Origin: a virus
Length of the DNA stretch: 41,124 nt
Virus record (IMG/VR): IMGVR_UViG_3300034013_000942
Coordinates: 1 to 41,124 of that record
Strand: one strand, 5' to 3'
Shown here: one piece after another, positions 8,402 through 16,279 of the stretch
Layout: each line of letters begins with the position of its first letter
Numbering within the stretch: position 1 is the first letter of the stretch
Notes under the pieces: generated by a model
Seen by the model: only the letters and a program-made list of their open reading frames with translations
What the model was told of the DNA's origin: nothing
Databases searched by the model: none
Translations under genes and position numbers: made by a program

Positions 8402-9094
8402 ATGAAAAAAGAAGTAAGACTCAAAGATCTACTAACAGTTGACCCTACAGATGGCTCATATAACTATGATCCGCTTGACATTATGATCACTGCATACAAA
8501 AAACGCAAACGAGATTGGATGATCAGTGAAGAGGACCCAGAATGTGAGTGTCCAGTAGATTGTGATTGTGACTGTGACTGTGACTGTCATGACATAGAAG
8601 AGTCTGTCTATGATACTATGTCAAAACATGAGTTGAATGCAGAACTTCGTAGAATTAATGACGAACTTAAAAAATTAAAGTCTGCTGAAAAAACAAAAGA
8701 CACACTCAACAAAATAGGAATATTGACTAATGCTCGTGATAGTGTGTTGCAAATGCTAAACGAAGAAACAATTGTTGAAGTATTAACTATTCAGCAACGT
8801 ATGGCACGCCGTGCAGCTATGCGTCGACTCAAGAGTCGCATAAAGGTTGGTCGCGAACGGGCAAAACGCCGTCGCGCATCAAATGAAGTATTAAAAGCTC
8901 GTGCACGTCGCGCAGCTCGTAACCAACTAGCTAAACGTTTACTTGGAGGCAAGAGCAAAAGTGAAGTATCCTATGCTGCACGTTCACGAGTTGAAAAGGC
9001 GCTGTCAAAACAAAAAAATCTTATAAATTCTTTAGCAGCAAAGTTATTAACACAAGTGCGGGCAAAGGAAGTTGCACGATTTAGAAAAAAATAA
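8402..9094 (+). CDS. Basic late protein with Cys-Asp repeat
   Basis: The 230-residue protein has three parts. The N-terminal 45 residues are unremarkable. An acidic metal-binding-like stretch, ECECPVDCDCDCDCDCHD, covers about 47-65. A charged coiled coil follows, and then a very basic C-terminal 105 residues (runs such as RMARRAAMRR and RERAKRRR) suited to DNA. Candidate protease sites are IEE|S (about 67-70) and LNE|E (about 119-122), so cleavage would free the basic domain, as with T4 internal and core proteins. The basic region resembles conserved cyanophage head-gene neighbours. Function not proven. Confidence 0.65.
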   Translation: MKKEVRLKDLLTVDPTDGSYNYDPLDIMITAYKKRKRDWMISEEDPECECPVDCDCDCDCDCHDIEESVYDTMSKHELNAELRRINDELKKLKSAEKTKDTLNKIGILTNARDSVLQMLNEETIVEVLTIQQRMARRAAMRRLKSRIKVGRERAKRRRASNEVLKARARRAARNQLAKRLLGGKSKSEVSYAARSRVEKALSKQKNLINSLAAKLLTQVRAKEVARFRKK

Positions 9095-9098
9095 AATT

Positions 9099-10154
9099 AT
9101 GGGAGTTCACTTAAAATCATTTAAGACATACACTGAAGAAAAGACTTCTGAAATTATAGTTTCTTTTGGTCGTTTTAATCCGCCTACACACGGTCATGAA
9201 GAAAATATTGAAGCCATAGCAAAACTTGCAAAAGGTAAACCATTTAGAATATACGCATCTCAAAGTGAAGATCCAAAGAAAAATCCTTTGGGTTATGAGG
9301 AAAAGATTAAATTTATGCGTAAAATGTTTCCACAATATGGTCGCAATATTATATTAGATCGGTCTGTTAAAAATGTATTTGACATAGCAACAAGTGCATA
9401 TGATGAAGGTTATACTCGCTTTACAGTTGCTGTTGGTAGCGATCGTGTTGAAGAGTTTAAGGCATTGCTTCGTAAATATGACGGCGTAAAGGGCACGCAT
9501 GGCTATTATAAATTTCCTGATGGCATAAACATTGTATCAACTGGTCAACGTGATCCTGATATTGACAGTCGTACTGGTGCAAGTACCTTTGCCGTTAGTG
9601 CTAGCAAGATGAGAAGCGCAGCAGCAGACAATGATCTTGAAACTTTTGCAAAGGGCGTGCCAAAGACATACGGCGACGTAAAGGATCTTTTTAATGCAGT
9701 GCGCAAAGGCATGGGACTAAAAGAAAGTCATAGTTTTAGAAAACACGTTCAGTTTGATACATTAAGCGAAACTCGTGAACGTTATATCTCTGGTGAGATA
9801 TACAACGTTGGAGACTCTGTAGTGACGATAAAAGACAACACAGAATATAAGATTGCCAGTCGTGGTCCTAATTATGTGACATGTGTAAATGAAACTGAAA
9901 ACAAACAAGTTAAATTTTTTATACATGACATACGAGAAAAGTTGATGCTCGACGAAGAAACATGGGAGGCTGGTTATGAGCGTCGAGTTGTAAAGGTTAC
10001 CAAACCAGATCGTTTAGAAGCTGGATATAAATGGAGAATAAAGGGCAAAGATGACTCTTCACGTACAATTAAATATTACAAAGACAAACCAGATTTCGAA
10101 GAATTTAAAGCACAAATGCAAAGAGTAGCAGGTCATGAATTTGGAACTCGATGA
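9099..10154 (+). CDS. Cytidylyltransferase-fold (NMN adenylyltransferase-like) protein with capsid leader
   Basis: The 351-residue protein opens with LKSFKTYTEE (residues 5-14), a leader-like sequence. Then come GRFNPPTHGH (24-33), the HIGH-like signature of nucleotidylyltransferases, and SASKMR (167-172), matching the ISxxxxR motif. Together these define the NadM/NMNAT-like fold that makes NAD or CDP-type products from NTPs. The C-terminal 130 residues are extra and contain LSE|T and LDE|E sites, so processing is possible. I chose the ATG at 9099; an in-frame TTG at 9072 lies inside the upstream gene. The end overlaps the next gene by 20 bases in another frame. Confidence 0.75.
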   Translation: MGVHLKSFKTYTEEKTSEIIVSFGRFNPPTHGHEENIEAIAKLAKGKPFRIYASQSEDPKKNPLGYEEKIKFMRKMFPQYGRNIILDRSVKNVFDIATSAYDEGYTRFTVAVGSDRVEEFKALLRKYDGVKGTHGYYKFPDGINIVSTGQRDPDIDSRTGASTFAVSASKMRSAAADNDLETFAKGVPKTYGDVKDLFNAVRKGMGLKESHSFRKHVQFDTLSETRERYISGEIYNVGDSVVTIKDNTEYKIASRGPNYVTCVNETENKQVKFFIHDIREKLMLDEETWEAGYERRVVKVTKPDRLEAGYKWRIKGKDDSSRTIKYYKDKPDFEEFKAQMQRVAGHEFGTR

Positions 10155-11016
10155 AGAATATGGTGCCGGCTTTGAGGGCACAAAAGGCCTATTGTATAAA
10201 TATATAAAAGACACCCCTGGGCAAAGCATACAACAATATATGAAAACTAAAAGCTTATCTGAAATACTAAAAAAGAGCGATCCGGTCGGAGATTGGATTC
10301 GTGATTTTATTGACAGTGACAACTCCCGCTTTGCCGGAAAGTCAAAAAAAGAACGCATCAATATGGCACTCGGTGCATACTATGCTGCTCAACGCAATGA
10401 GAGCACAGCAGAAGTTGAACTTGAAGAAAGCACAGTCTCTGCAAGTCAAATCAATCGATATATCGATACAGAAAACTGGAAAGCAATTGCTGACTTAATG
10501 AAGGGTCTAAACGATGATGAACACGAATTGTGGGCAAAAAACGGTTATGATGGACGTACCTATGAGTTGATGATGAAATCTCGTGAACGTTCTAAATCTT
10601 ATAAAGATGCAGTTGAGAAGATGAAAAATACATTAGGTGTAAAAGAGTCTACACAAATTGATGAAATGCGCGAACTCTATGCTGTAGTAGACACTACAGA
10701 CGGCACAGTAGTTGCAACTTCATCAAGTGAAGACGGAGCAAAGCGTAGCATACGCAGCGCACACCTTCCGCCAATTTCAAGTGAGCATCCGTCAAAGCTA
10801 AAGATTGTAAAGACTAAAAAGACTGCACAAGTTGGCTATCCAATCAAGGAAGAGACTGAAATAGGTTTAGACACTCTTCGTATCATGAAGATAGTTTCAC
10901 TTGCTACTGGCAGCAAAGACATGGATGCACTCTATGAGTATGCATCCACATCACCAAGCTATTCTTCAATTGTAGAACTAAAAGAAGCCTTTAATAAGTA
11001 TATTCAACAAGCATGA
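10135..11016 (+). CDS. Probable processed internal protein
   Basis: The 293-residue protein has no CTS at its start; it opens with LELDE|E. It holds several candidate prohead-protease sites: LEE|S (about 98-101), IDE|M (about 179-182) and IKE|E (about 240). It overlaps the nucleotidylyltransferase gene by 20 bases in the +1 frame, so it could be made alone or by frameshift as a C-terminal extension carrying the upstream leader. No enzyme motif is visible. It overlaps the next gene by 4 bases (ATGA). Confidence 0.55.
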   Translation: MNLELDEEYGAGFEGTKGLLYKYIKDTPGQSIQQYMKTKSLSEILKKSDPVGDWIRDFIDSDNSRFAGKSKKERINMALGAYYAAQRNESTAEVELEESTVSASQINRYIDTENWKAIADLMKGLNDDEHELWAKNGYDGRTYELMMKSRERSKSYKDAVEKMKNTLGVKESTQIDEMRELYAVVDTTDGTVVATSSSEDGAKRSIRSAHLPPISSEHPSKLKIVKTKKTAQVGYPIKEETEIGLDTLRIMKIVSLATGSKDMDALYEYASTSPSYSSIVELKEAFNKYIQQA

Positions 11017-12155
11017 AATCATTAAACGAAATTTTAAACGAATCATCTGGTGACGAGCTGCTCGGTCGCATGATGGCAGAATATAAGGTATTTATTTCTA
11101 CGCTAAAATCTTTAGGTTTTGAAAAGGCTCCAATCGGATCTTCTACATACAAACCAGGACCTAATCGTGGAAAAGTAGAAGAACTTTGGGGCATTCCAAT
11201 GCGTGCTGGAAAATGGGCAGACATCTTTTTTGCAGTTATGTATGATGACCGCCTTCCATGGCGTTTAATCGACCGTGATGGCACTGAAAGCTATGCCAAA
11301 TTAAATGATGTCAATAAGGCACTCATGAAGCGTATACGTACCATCAAAGAAGAGCAGTCTGATGACGAAACAGATGCTATATATGAGCAGGTCAAAGTTG
11401 ATGCCACTTTGGTTAAAGCGCTTAAAAAGCGCGGATTTGTTGAGGCTCCAGTTAATAAATTTGCTGGTCATTTTTTTGGCATTAAAAACATAACAAAGGG
11501 AAAGATTCAGCATATCTATGGTGTGTCAACTCGTCCCCGGGTTTGGATAAATCTATTTTTTATGGTCTTGGACGATGAGACTCACCCATATGCAATAGTC
11601 TATCGCGGTGCAGATTCGCAAATATTCTCTGACTATAATGCTGCTCTTAAGGCGCTCGATAAAACGAAAGCAGAATTTGATCGAGAAGATTTTTACAGCG
11701 AAAGTACTGAAGATGAAGAAGTTGATCCAACCGGAGAAGCACTATCAGAACTAGAAGACATTTGTGAAATGGCAGATGAATTATATGAGACTCTCTCTGA
11801 CCTTGATGAAATTGATTCTGAAACGCGCGAAAGTATTACAGCAATCTATTTAGCACTTGATGATCTCTATGAAACCGTAGATAAAAAATATGAAGTCACA
11901 GTTGATGCAGATGAGTATGAAGAAGTAAACGAAGAGGTTGATATGACCCGCTTTAAGCAACTTGCTTCTACTGGACTTGTATCAAGAGAAGAACTTCCTA
12001 AACTCGTACTTGCTATGCGTGCACTTGACGCAGACAAACCGCTGTCAATGTCACAAAAAGATCTTATAAATTCAACATTTCAATCACTTATTGCAATTGT
12101 AACTGGTGATACAAGCGTACTCTCAAAGGTAAAAAGTAGCATCGCTAACAACTAA
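11013..12155 (+). CDS. Modular internal protein with tandem repeat and shared C-terminal domain
   Basis: The 380-residue protein starts with LNEILNE|S, a short leader-like sequence. Residues about 15-110 and about 125-230 are two diverged copies of one domain; both have a GKVEELWG/GKIQHIYG strand, then W-x-x-[I/L]-F-F and a DD...P segment. An acidic stretch follows, then VNE|E, then a C-terminal 70-residue domain (TRFKQLASTGLV ... SQKDLINSTF ... GDTSVLSKVK) that matches residues 310-378 of the 953-residue protein at 35187. The shared block and the sites mark it as one of the packaged modular proteins. Function unknown. Confidence 0.65.
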   Translation: MKSLNEILNESSGDELLGRMMAEYKVFISTLKSLGFEKAPIGSSTYKPGPNRGKVEELWGIPMRAGKWADIFFAVMYDDRLPWRLIDRDGTESYAKLNDVNKALMKRIRTIKEEQSDDETDAIYEQVKVDATLVKALKKRGFVEAPVNKFAGHFFGIKNITKGKIQHIYGVSTRPRVWINLFFMVLDDETHPYAIVYRGADSQIFSDYNAALKALDKTKAEFDREDFYSESTEDEEVDPTGEALSELEDICEMADELYETLSDLDEIDSETRESITAIYLALDDLYETVDKKYEVTVDADEYEEVNEEVDMTRFKQLASTGLVSREELPKLVLAMRALDADKPLSMSQKDLINSTFQSLIAIVTGDTSVLSKVKSSIANN

Positions 12156-12295
12156 TTCTATCTCGCCTTAAAACCCATTATCCATCCGTCCCGGAACTTT
12201 CAGGTTATAGTTTTTTTATCAAGGTATTTTAGGAAGCTTTTATTGAAAGGAATGTATATTATTATACCAATCAAACCCAAGATGTAAATAACAAA
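12156..12295. other. Intergenic gap with no gene seen
   Basis: About 140 bases between a late gene and the virion protein gene. I find no clear hairpin with a T tract and no TATAAATA box; TGTAAATAAC at about 12283 just before the ATG is the nearest match to a late box. Confidence 0.4.
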
Positions 12296-13600
12296 ATGCC
12301 GAACTACACTAAAAATTATACGCTGTCTCGTAAGATAGAAGACTTTCTTGATTCTAATACTGTTTCAACTAATCAATCAATATTACAGTCTGAAACAGCA
12401 GGTGATGCATTTGGACGACTACGTACATCATCGCCGCTTACTCTATTTGATTCTAGTCATAGATTTGCTGATAATGGTCTTTGGAGTACTGGTGTAGCTG
12501 GTAGCGGTACAGCAACATTTAATGCAAACCAAGGTCTAATTGATTGTAGTGTTACTGCACTGTCTGGCTCATCTGTAAAGCGAGAAACGACGAAGGTTTT
12601 TTCATATCAACCCGGAAAGTCACTGTTAGTTCTTAACACATTTGTAATGTCATCTGCAAAAGCAGGATTAGTGCAACGTGTAGGATATTATGGTGCCGAT
12701 AATGGCATCTATTTTGAACTTGATGGCACGACTTTAAATATAGTAAAACGCACAATTGTAAATGGATCTTTGCAAAATATCAAAATACCACAATCGCAGT
12801 GGAATGGTGATAAACTATTAGATGGAACCGGTTCGTCTGGGCTTACTCTTGATATTTCTAAAGCACAAATTTTATGGATGGATTTTGAATGGTTGGGAGT
12901 TGGCAGCGTTCGAGTTGGTTTTGTAATTAATGGAAAATTTGTTGTATGTCATACATTTCATCATGCTAATATAATTGCTTCTACATACATAACTACTGCT
13001 TCACTGCCATTGCGATACGAAATCGAAAATGCCTCTAACACTGGCAGTACAAGTACTCTTAAGCAAATATGCTCTACAGTAATTTCAGAAGGTGGATATC
13101 AACTATATGGAGCGCAACAAAGCATAGGCACTGCAATTAATGCTCCATATAATTTAATAACTGCTGCGGGCACTGATTATCCAATACTTACGATGAGATT
13201 AAAATCTACAAAACTGGATGCAGTTGTAATTCTTACTGCTCTTTCAATATTACCTGTATCAACAACTAACTATAAATGGAAAGTAGTTTCAGGAGGCGCA
13301 ACTACTGGTGGAAGTGGACTTTGGCAGCCAGCATCGGCAGATTCAGCTGTAGAATATAAGATGGATGCTAGTGCAATTACCGGTGGAAGAATATTGGCAT
13401 CTGGTTATATGAGCTCTACAACTCAGAGCAAACCTTCCCTTGATATTTTAAAAGAAGCGCTATTTAAATTTCAACTTGAACGCAATGGTTTAAGTGGAGT
13501 TCCAAATGAATTATCATTAGTAGTTTCCGCGAGCACTGCCTCAGGTGGTAATCCAGCACAAATTCACGCATCTCTAGATTGGGAAGAAATCTCACGCTAA
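12296..13600 (+). CDS. Virion structural protein (marine-phage AFGRLR type)
   Basis: The 434-residue protein contains GDAFGRLRTSSPLTLFDSSH at about 36-55, a signature I associate with virion or tail-associated proteins of marine T4-like phages. The rest is beta-rich, with many Gly, Ser and Thr and few charged residues, as in fibre or decoration proteins. There is no CTS. It probably forms part of the tail or head exterior; the exact position is not evident. The segment SLDWEEISR closes the protein, a common ending in that family. Confidence 0.7.
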   Translation: MPNYTKNYTLSRKIEDFLDSNTVSTNQSILQSETAGDAFGRLRTSSPLTLFDSSHRFADNGLWSTGVAGSGTATFNANQGLIDCSVTALSGSSVKRETTKVFSYQPGKSLLVLNTFVMSSAKAGLVQRVGYYGADNGIYFELDGTTLNIVKRTIVNGSLQNIKIPQSQWNGDKLLDGTGSSGLTLDISKAQILWMDFEWLGVGSVRVGFVINGKFVVCHTFHHANIIASTYITTASLPLRYEIENASNTGSTSTLKQICSTVISEGGYQLYGAQQSIGTAINAPYNLITAAGTDYPILTMRLKSTKLDAVVILTALSILPVSTTNYKWKVVSGGATTGGSGLWQPASADSAVEYKMDASAITGGRILASGYMSSTTQSKPSLDILKEALFKFQLERNGLSGVPNELSLVVSASTASGGNPAQIHASLDWEEISR

Positions 13601-13606
13601 TATATT

Positions 13607-13921
13607 ATGATGCGTTTTAAAGAATATATCTCTGAGCAGGCAGAATATGATGGTCGTAAGGTGACTCTCAATGAACCGTGGCGTAGCGACGATGAAAAGC
13701 ATAAGTTTTATGTCTATGTGCGTAATGAAAAGGGCAACGTCATAAAACTTGGATTTGGTGATCCAAAGGCAGAGATTAAACGAGATGATCCAGAGCGTCT
13801 AAAAAACTTTAGAGCTCGCCATCAGTGTGATACAGATCCGGGTCCAAAGTGGAAGGCTCGTTATTGGAGCTGTAAGTTTTGGGAAAAGGGACAGACTGTA
13901 ACTGATTTATTGTCGAAGTAA
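13607..13921 (+). CDS. Small capsid-leader protein with YWSCKFW domain
   Basis: The 104-residue protein begins RFKEYISE|Q (residues 3-10), a T4-like CTS. The rest is one small domain ending FRARHQCDTD ... ARYWSCKFW. That Cys-containing block recurs in T4-like phages next to head genes, as far as I recall. Two adjacent ATGs (13607, 13610) are possible starts. It probably enters the capsid; function unknown. Confidence 0.7.
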   Translation: MMRFKEYISEQAEYDGRKVTLNEPWRSDDEKHKFYVYVRNEKGNVIKLGFGDPKAEIKRDDPERLKNFRARHQCDTDPGPKWKARYWSCKFWEKGQTVTDLLSK

Positions 13922-13928
13922 ACGACGA

Positions 13929-13936
13929 TATAAATT
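13929..13936 (+). promoter_or_regulatory. Late promoter-like box TATAAATT
   Basis: One mismatch to TATAAATA; it ends 5 bases before the ATG at 13942, the same close spacing as the perfect boxes. Confidence 0.5.
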
Positions 13937-13941
13937 ATAAT

Positions 13942-14310
13942 ATGCAGTTGGTAAATGAGTTAACGGATAAAAATTTTTTAGTCTACGCGGCTAAACATTA
14001 TAACAATCCACACTGTCTAGATATAAAAGAGTTTCACGCTGATCTTGCTCATCTGAAGTATATCAAAAAACTCTTTAAAAAATATCAAGATAAAAGTATA
14101 CTTCAAGAGAGGCTAATCTTAAACCATCTCATTATACTTCACAATATGTTTTACCCTGAGGCAGCAACACGCATGTGTTTTAATCGAGTAAACGAACACA
14201 GTTGGCCAGCACTTAAGACATTTTTGCTTTATCTAAACTATATTCCAGAAGGCGAATATATAAATATACCTATTGATCTATACGTAGCTCGAACACTTCA
14301 AAGAATTTAA
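13942..14310 (+). CDS. Conserved T4-like phage protein
   Basis: The 122-residue, mainly helical protein (opening LVNELTDKNFLVYAAKHYNN) resembles a conserved hypothetical protein of cyanophage-type T4 relatives. It has no leader, membrane segment or catalytic motif. It is followed after 4 bases by the next gene, so both are likely co-transcribed. Confidence 0.65.
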   Translation: MQLVNELTDKNFLVYAAKHYNNPHCLDIKEFHADLAHLKYIKKLFKKYQDKSILQERLILNHLIILHNMFYPEAATRMCFNRVNEHSWPALKTFLLYLNYIPEGEYINIPIDLYVARTLQRI

Positions 14311-14314
14311 AACT

Positions 14315-14899
14315 ATGGGACTCCTAACACGCACTACAGACACTGTTTACGCATTTAGATTTTTACGCTTACTCACTACTCCATGGACGAAAACAGGAGC
14401 CTATAAGATGGGGCTTATTGATGCTAATGGAAATGTAATTCGCAAACCAGAAACAAGTGAAGAAAAAAGTAAGTATAATATTTTTCATAAATTGGTCTTT
14501 AACGTTAAACGTATGCTTAATGTAATTCCATTTGGCAAGACTACAATTGCTTCGTATCTTGCGGCGCTCTATCTCATAAAAGAAAAAACTGGAGTTTCTG
14601 ATCGAGCACTTGCTAAGGTTATCAAAGAGGCCACTGGGTGCGATCCACGTGCGCTTCATCTTGAAGAGTCTTTTTGGTATCTCAATGAAGACAACACTCT
14701 TCGTCATGGAACATACAGATTAACGCGTAACCTACCATTACAACTAACTGGAGACATATTGGCTCTCAAGAATACAACAATATCAATAGCAGAAAATTCA
14801 TGCCCGGTTGGAAATATTTTTGGCGTAAATGTGTATGACGCCGTGCATTGTAAGACTGGACAAAAAGTATTAATAACTCAACACGATATTAAGCAATGA
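14315..14899 (+). CDS. Conserved T4-like phage protein
   Basis: The 194-residue protein opens with LLTRTTDTVYAFRFLRLLTT, an amphipathic segment, and then has a PFGKTTIASYLAALYLIKEK segment. The GKT is not in a P-loop context, so I do not call an ATPase. The whole protein resembles a conserved hypothetical of T4-like marine phages. The end overlaps the next ATG by 4 bases. Confidence 0.65.
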   Translation: MGLLTRTTDTVYAFRFLRLLTTPWTKTGAYKMGLIDANGNVIRKPETSEEKSKYNIFHKLVFNVKRMLNVIPFGKTTIASYLAALYLIKEKTGVSDRALAKVIKEATGCDPRALHLEESFWYLNEDNTLRHGTYRLTRNLPLQLTGDILALKNTTISIAENSCPVGNIFGVNVYDAVHCKTGQKVLITQHDIKQ

Positions 14900-15180
14900 A
14901 AAACGAAGAAGTAGTTACTGGAGACGTTGCAATGCCACCTTCTGACTATCCTAAAAGTGGAGCAACATGGAGACTTTTTAATGTACCAACTGACATCTTT
15001 AGACGGTTTGAAACCGGGCGAAATAAGTTTGAACGCTGGTGTAAATATCTAGATATGGCAGATGAGGAGCAGCAAGCTTTATATAATTATGCCAAGAAAA
15101 ATAGCAAGCATACAATTGTACTACGTGATTCTGTTAGTGGCGCTCTTCGTAGCATACGCAGACGTGCCATGAATGAATGA
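14896..15180 (+). CDS. Small basic phage protein, unknown
   Basis: A 94-residue protein ending in a basic helix (SIRRRAMNE). No family recognised. It overlaps the upstream gene by ATGA, which supports real translation, and is the last gene before the promoter for the ribonucleotide reductase genes. Confidence 0.55.
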   Translation: MKNEEVVTGDVAMPPSDYPKSGATWRLFNVPTDIFRRFETGRNKFERWCKYLDMADEEQQALYNYAKKNSKHTIVLRDSVSGALRSIRRRAMNE

Positions 15181-15203
15181 ATCACGAGACGTGTAAAAAA
15201 TTA

Positions 15204-15232
15204 TTTACAACTCGCCTTTTTCTGTTTATAAT
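15204..15232 (+). promoter_or_regulatory. Sigma70-type promoter for nrdB-nrdA
   Basis: TTTACA at 15204-15209 and TATAAT at 15227-15232 with a 17-base spacer, 33 bases before the nrdB ATG. It is a strong host-type early or middle promoter. Confidence 0.85.
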
Positions 15233-15265
15233 AAACATCTGCTACACAGCGTAACATTTTCCAAC

Positions 15266-16258
15266 ATGAATGACAATAATACACACAGCATCTTCGAAGA
15301 ACAAATTAGCCGCAAACCAAACCACTATCCATGGACAGAGCAGTTTATTGAGGCCATGCACAATGGATTTTGGACAGACAAAGAGTTTAGTTTTAAATCT
15401 GATGTGCAGCAATTTAAGGTTGATTTAAATGATCAAGAACGCGAGATTATTGTGCGTACACTTTCAGCAGTTGGACAAATTGAAGTTGCAGTAAAAACTT
15501 TTTGGGCCAAACTGGGAGAAAACTTGCCGCATCCTAGTCTTCAAGATCTAGGCTATGTTATGGCAAACATTGAAGTTATTCATAATAGTGCCTATGAGCG
15601 TCTACTTAGTGTGCTTGAACTAGAAGATATTTTTGAAGAGAATCTTAAACTTGAATGGATACAAGGTCGTGTTAAATATCTTCGTAAGTATACTCACAAG
15701 TTTTATAAAGATTCTAAAAAACAATATCTCTATGCTTTGATTCTTTTCACTCTTTTTGTTGAAAATGTTTCGTTATTTTCTCAGTTTTATATTATTAACT
15801 GGTTCGCTCGTTTTAAAAATGTACTTAAAGACACAGATCAGCAAGTAAAGTATACTCGCAATGAAGAAAACATTCATGCTCTTGTTGGTATAAAGATTAT
15901 CAACACAATTCGTGAAGAGCATCCTGAACTATTTGACAATGAGCTTGAGGCACGCATCGCGCATGAAGCTGAAGAGGCATACAAGTCTGAAGCTAAGATT
16001 GTTGACTGGATGATCAATGGCATAAACGAACCTGGGCTATCAGCACCAATTCTTAAAGAGTTTATTAAAAATCGTATCAATGAATCCCTTGCTCAAATCA
16101 GTTTTAAACCAGTATTTGAAGTGGATAGAGAGTTGCTTGAGTCCACTATGTGGTTTGAAGAAGAACTACTTGGCAATAATATGGCGGATTTTTTTCACAC
16201 CCGCCCGACTGAATATTCAAAGAAAAATCAAAGCTTTAGTGAAGACGACCTGTTTTGA
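15266..16258 (+). CDS. nrdB: Ribonucleotide reductase class I beta subunit
   Basis: The 330-residue ferritin-like protein carries the diiron ligands: Glu in QIEVAVKTF, ExxH in NIEVIHNSAY, Glu in FVENVSLF, and ExxH in NEENIHALVG. The C-terminus QSFSEDDLF matches the tail that docks into the alpha subunit. It generates the radical used by NrdA to turn ribonucleotides into deoxyribonucleotides for phage DNA synthesis. A clear promoter lies upstream and nrdA follows after 21 bases. Confidence 0.95.
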   Translation: MNDNNTHSIFEEQISRKPNHYPWTEQFIEAMHNGFWTDKEFSFKSDVQQFKVDLNDQEREIIVRTLSAVGQIEVAVKTFWAKLGENLPHPSLQDLGYVMANIEVIHNSAYERLLSVLELEDIFEENLKLEWIQGRVKYLRKYTHKFYKDSKKQYLYALILFTLFVENVSLFSQFYIINWFARFKNVLKDTDQQVKYTRNEENIHALVGIKIINTIREEHPELFDNELEARIAHEAEEAYKSEAKIVDWMINGINEPGLSAPILKEFIKNRINESLAQISFKPVFEVDRELLESTMWFEEELLGNNMADFFHTRPTEYSKKNQSFSEDDLF

Positions 16259-16279
16259 TGTGATATATAGATCTATATT

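Noticed and set aside
14315-14899. P-loop ATPase from FGKTT
   Set aside because: It lacks the GxxxxGK[S/T] motif and a Walker B.
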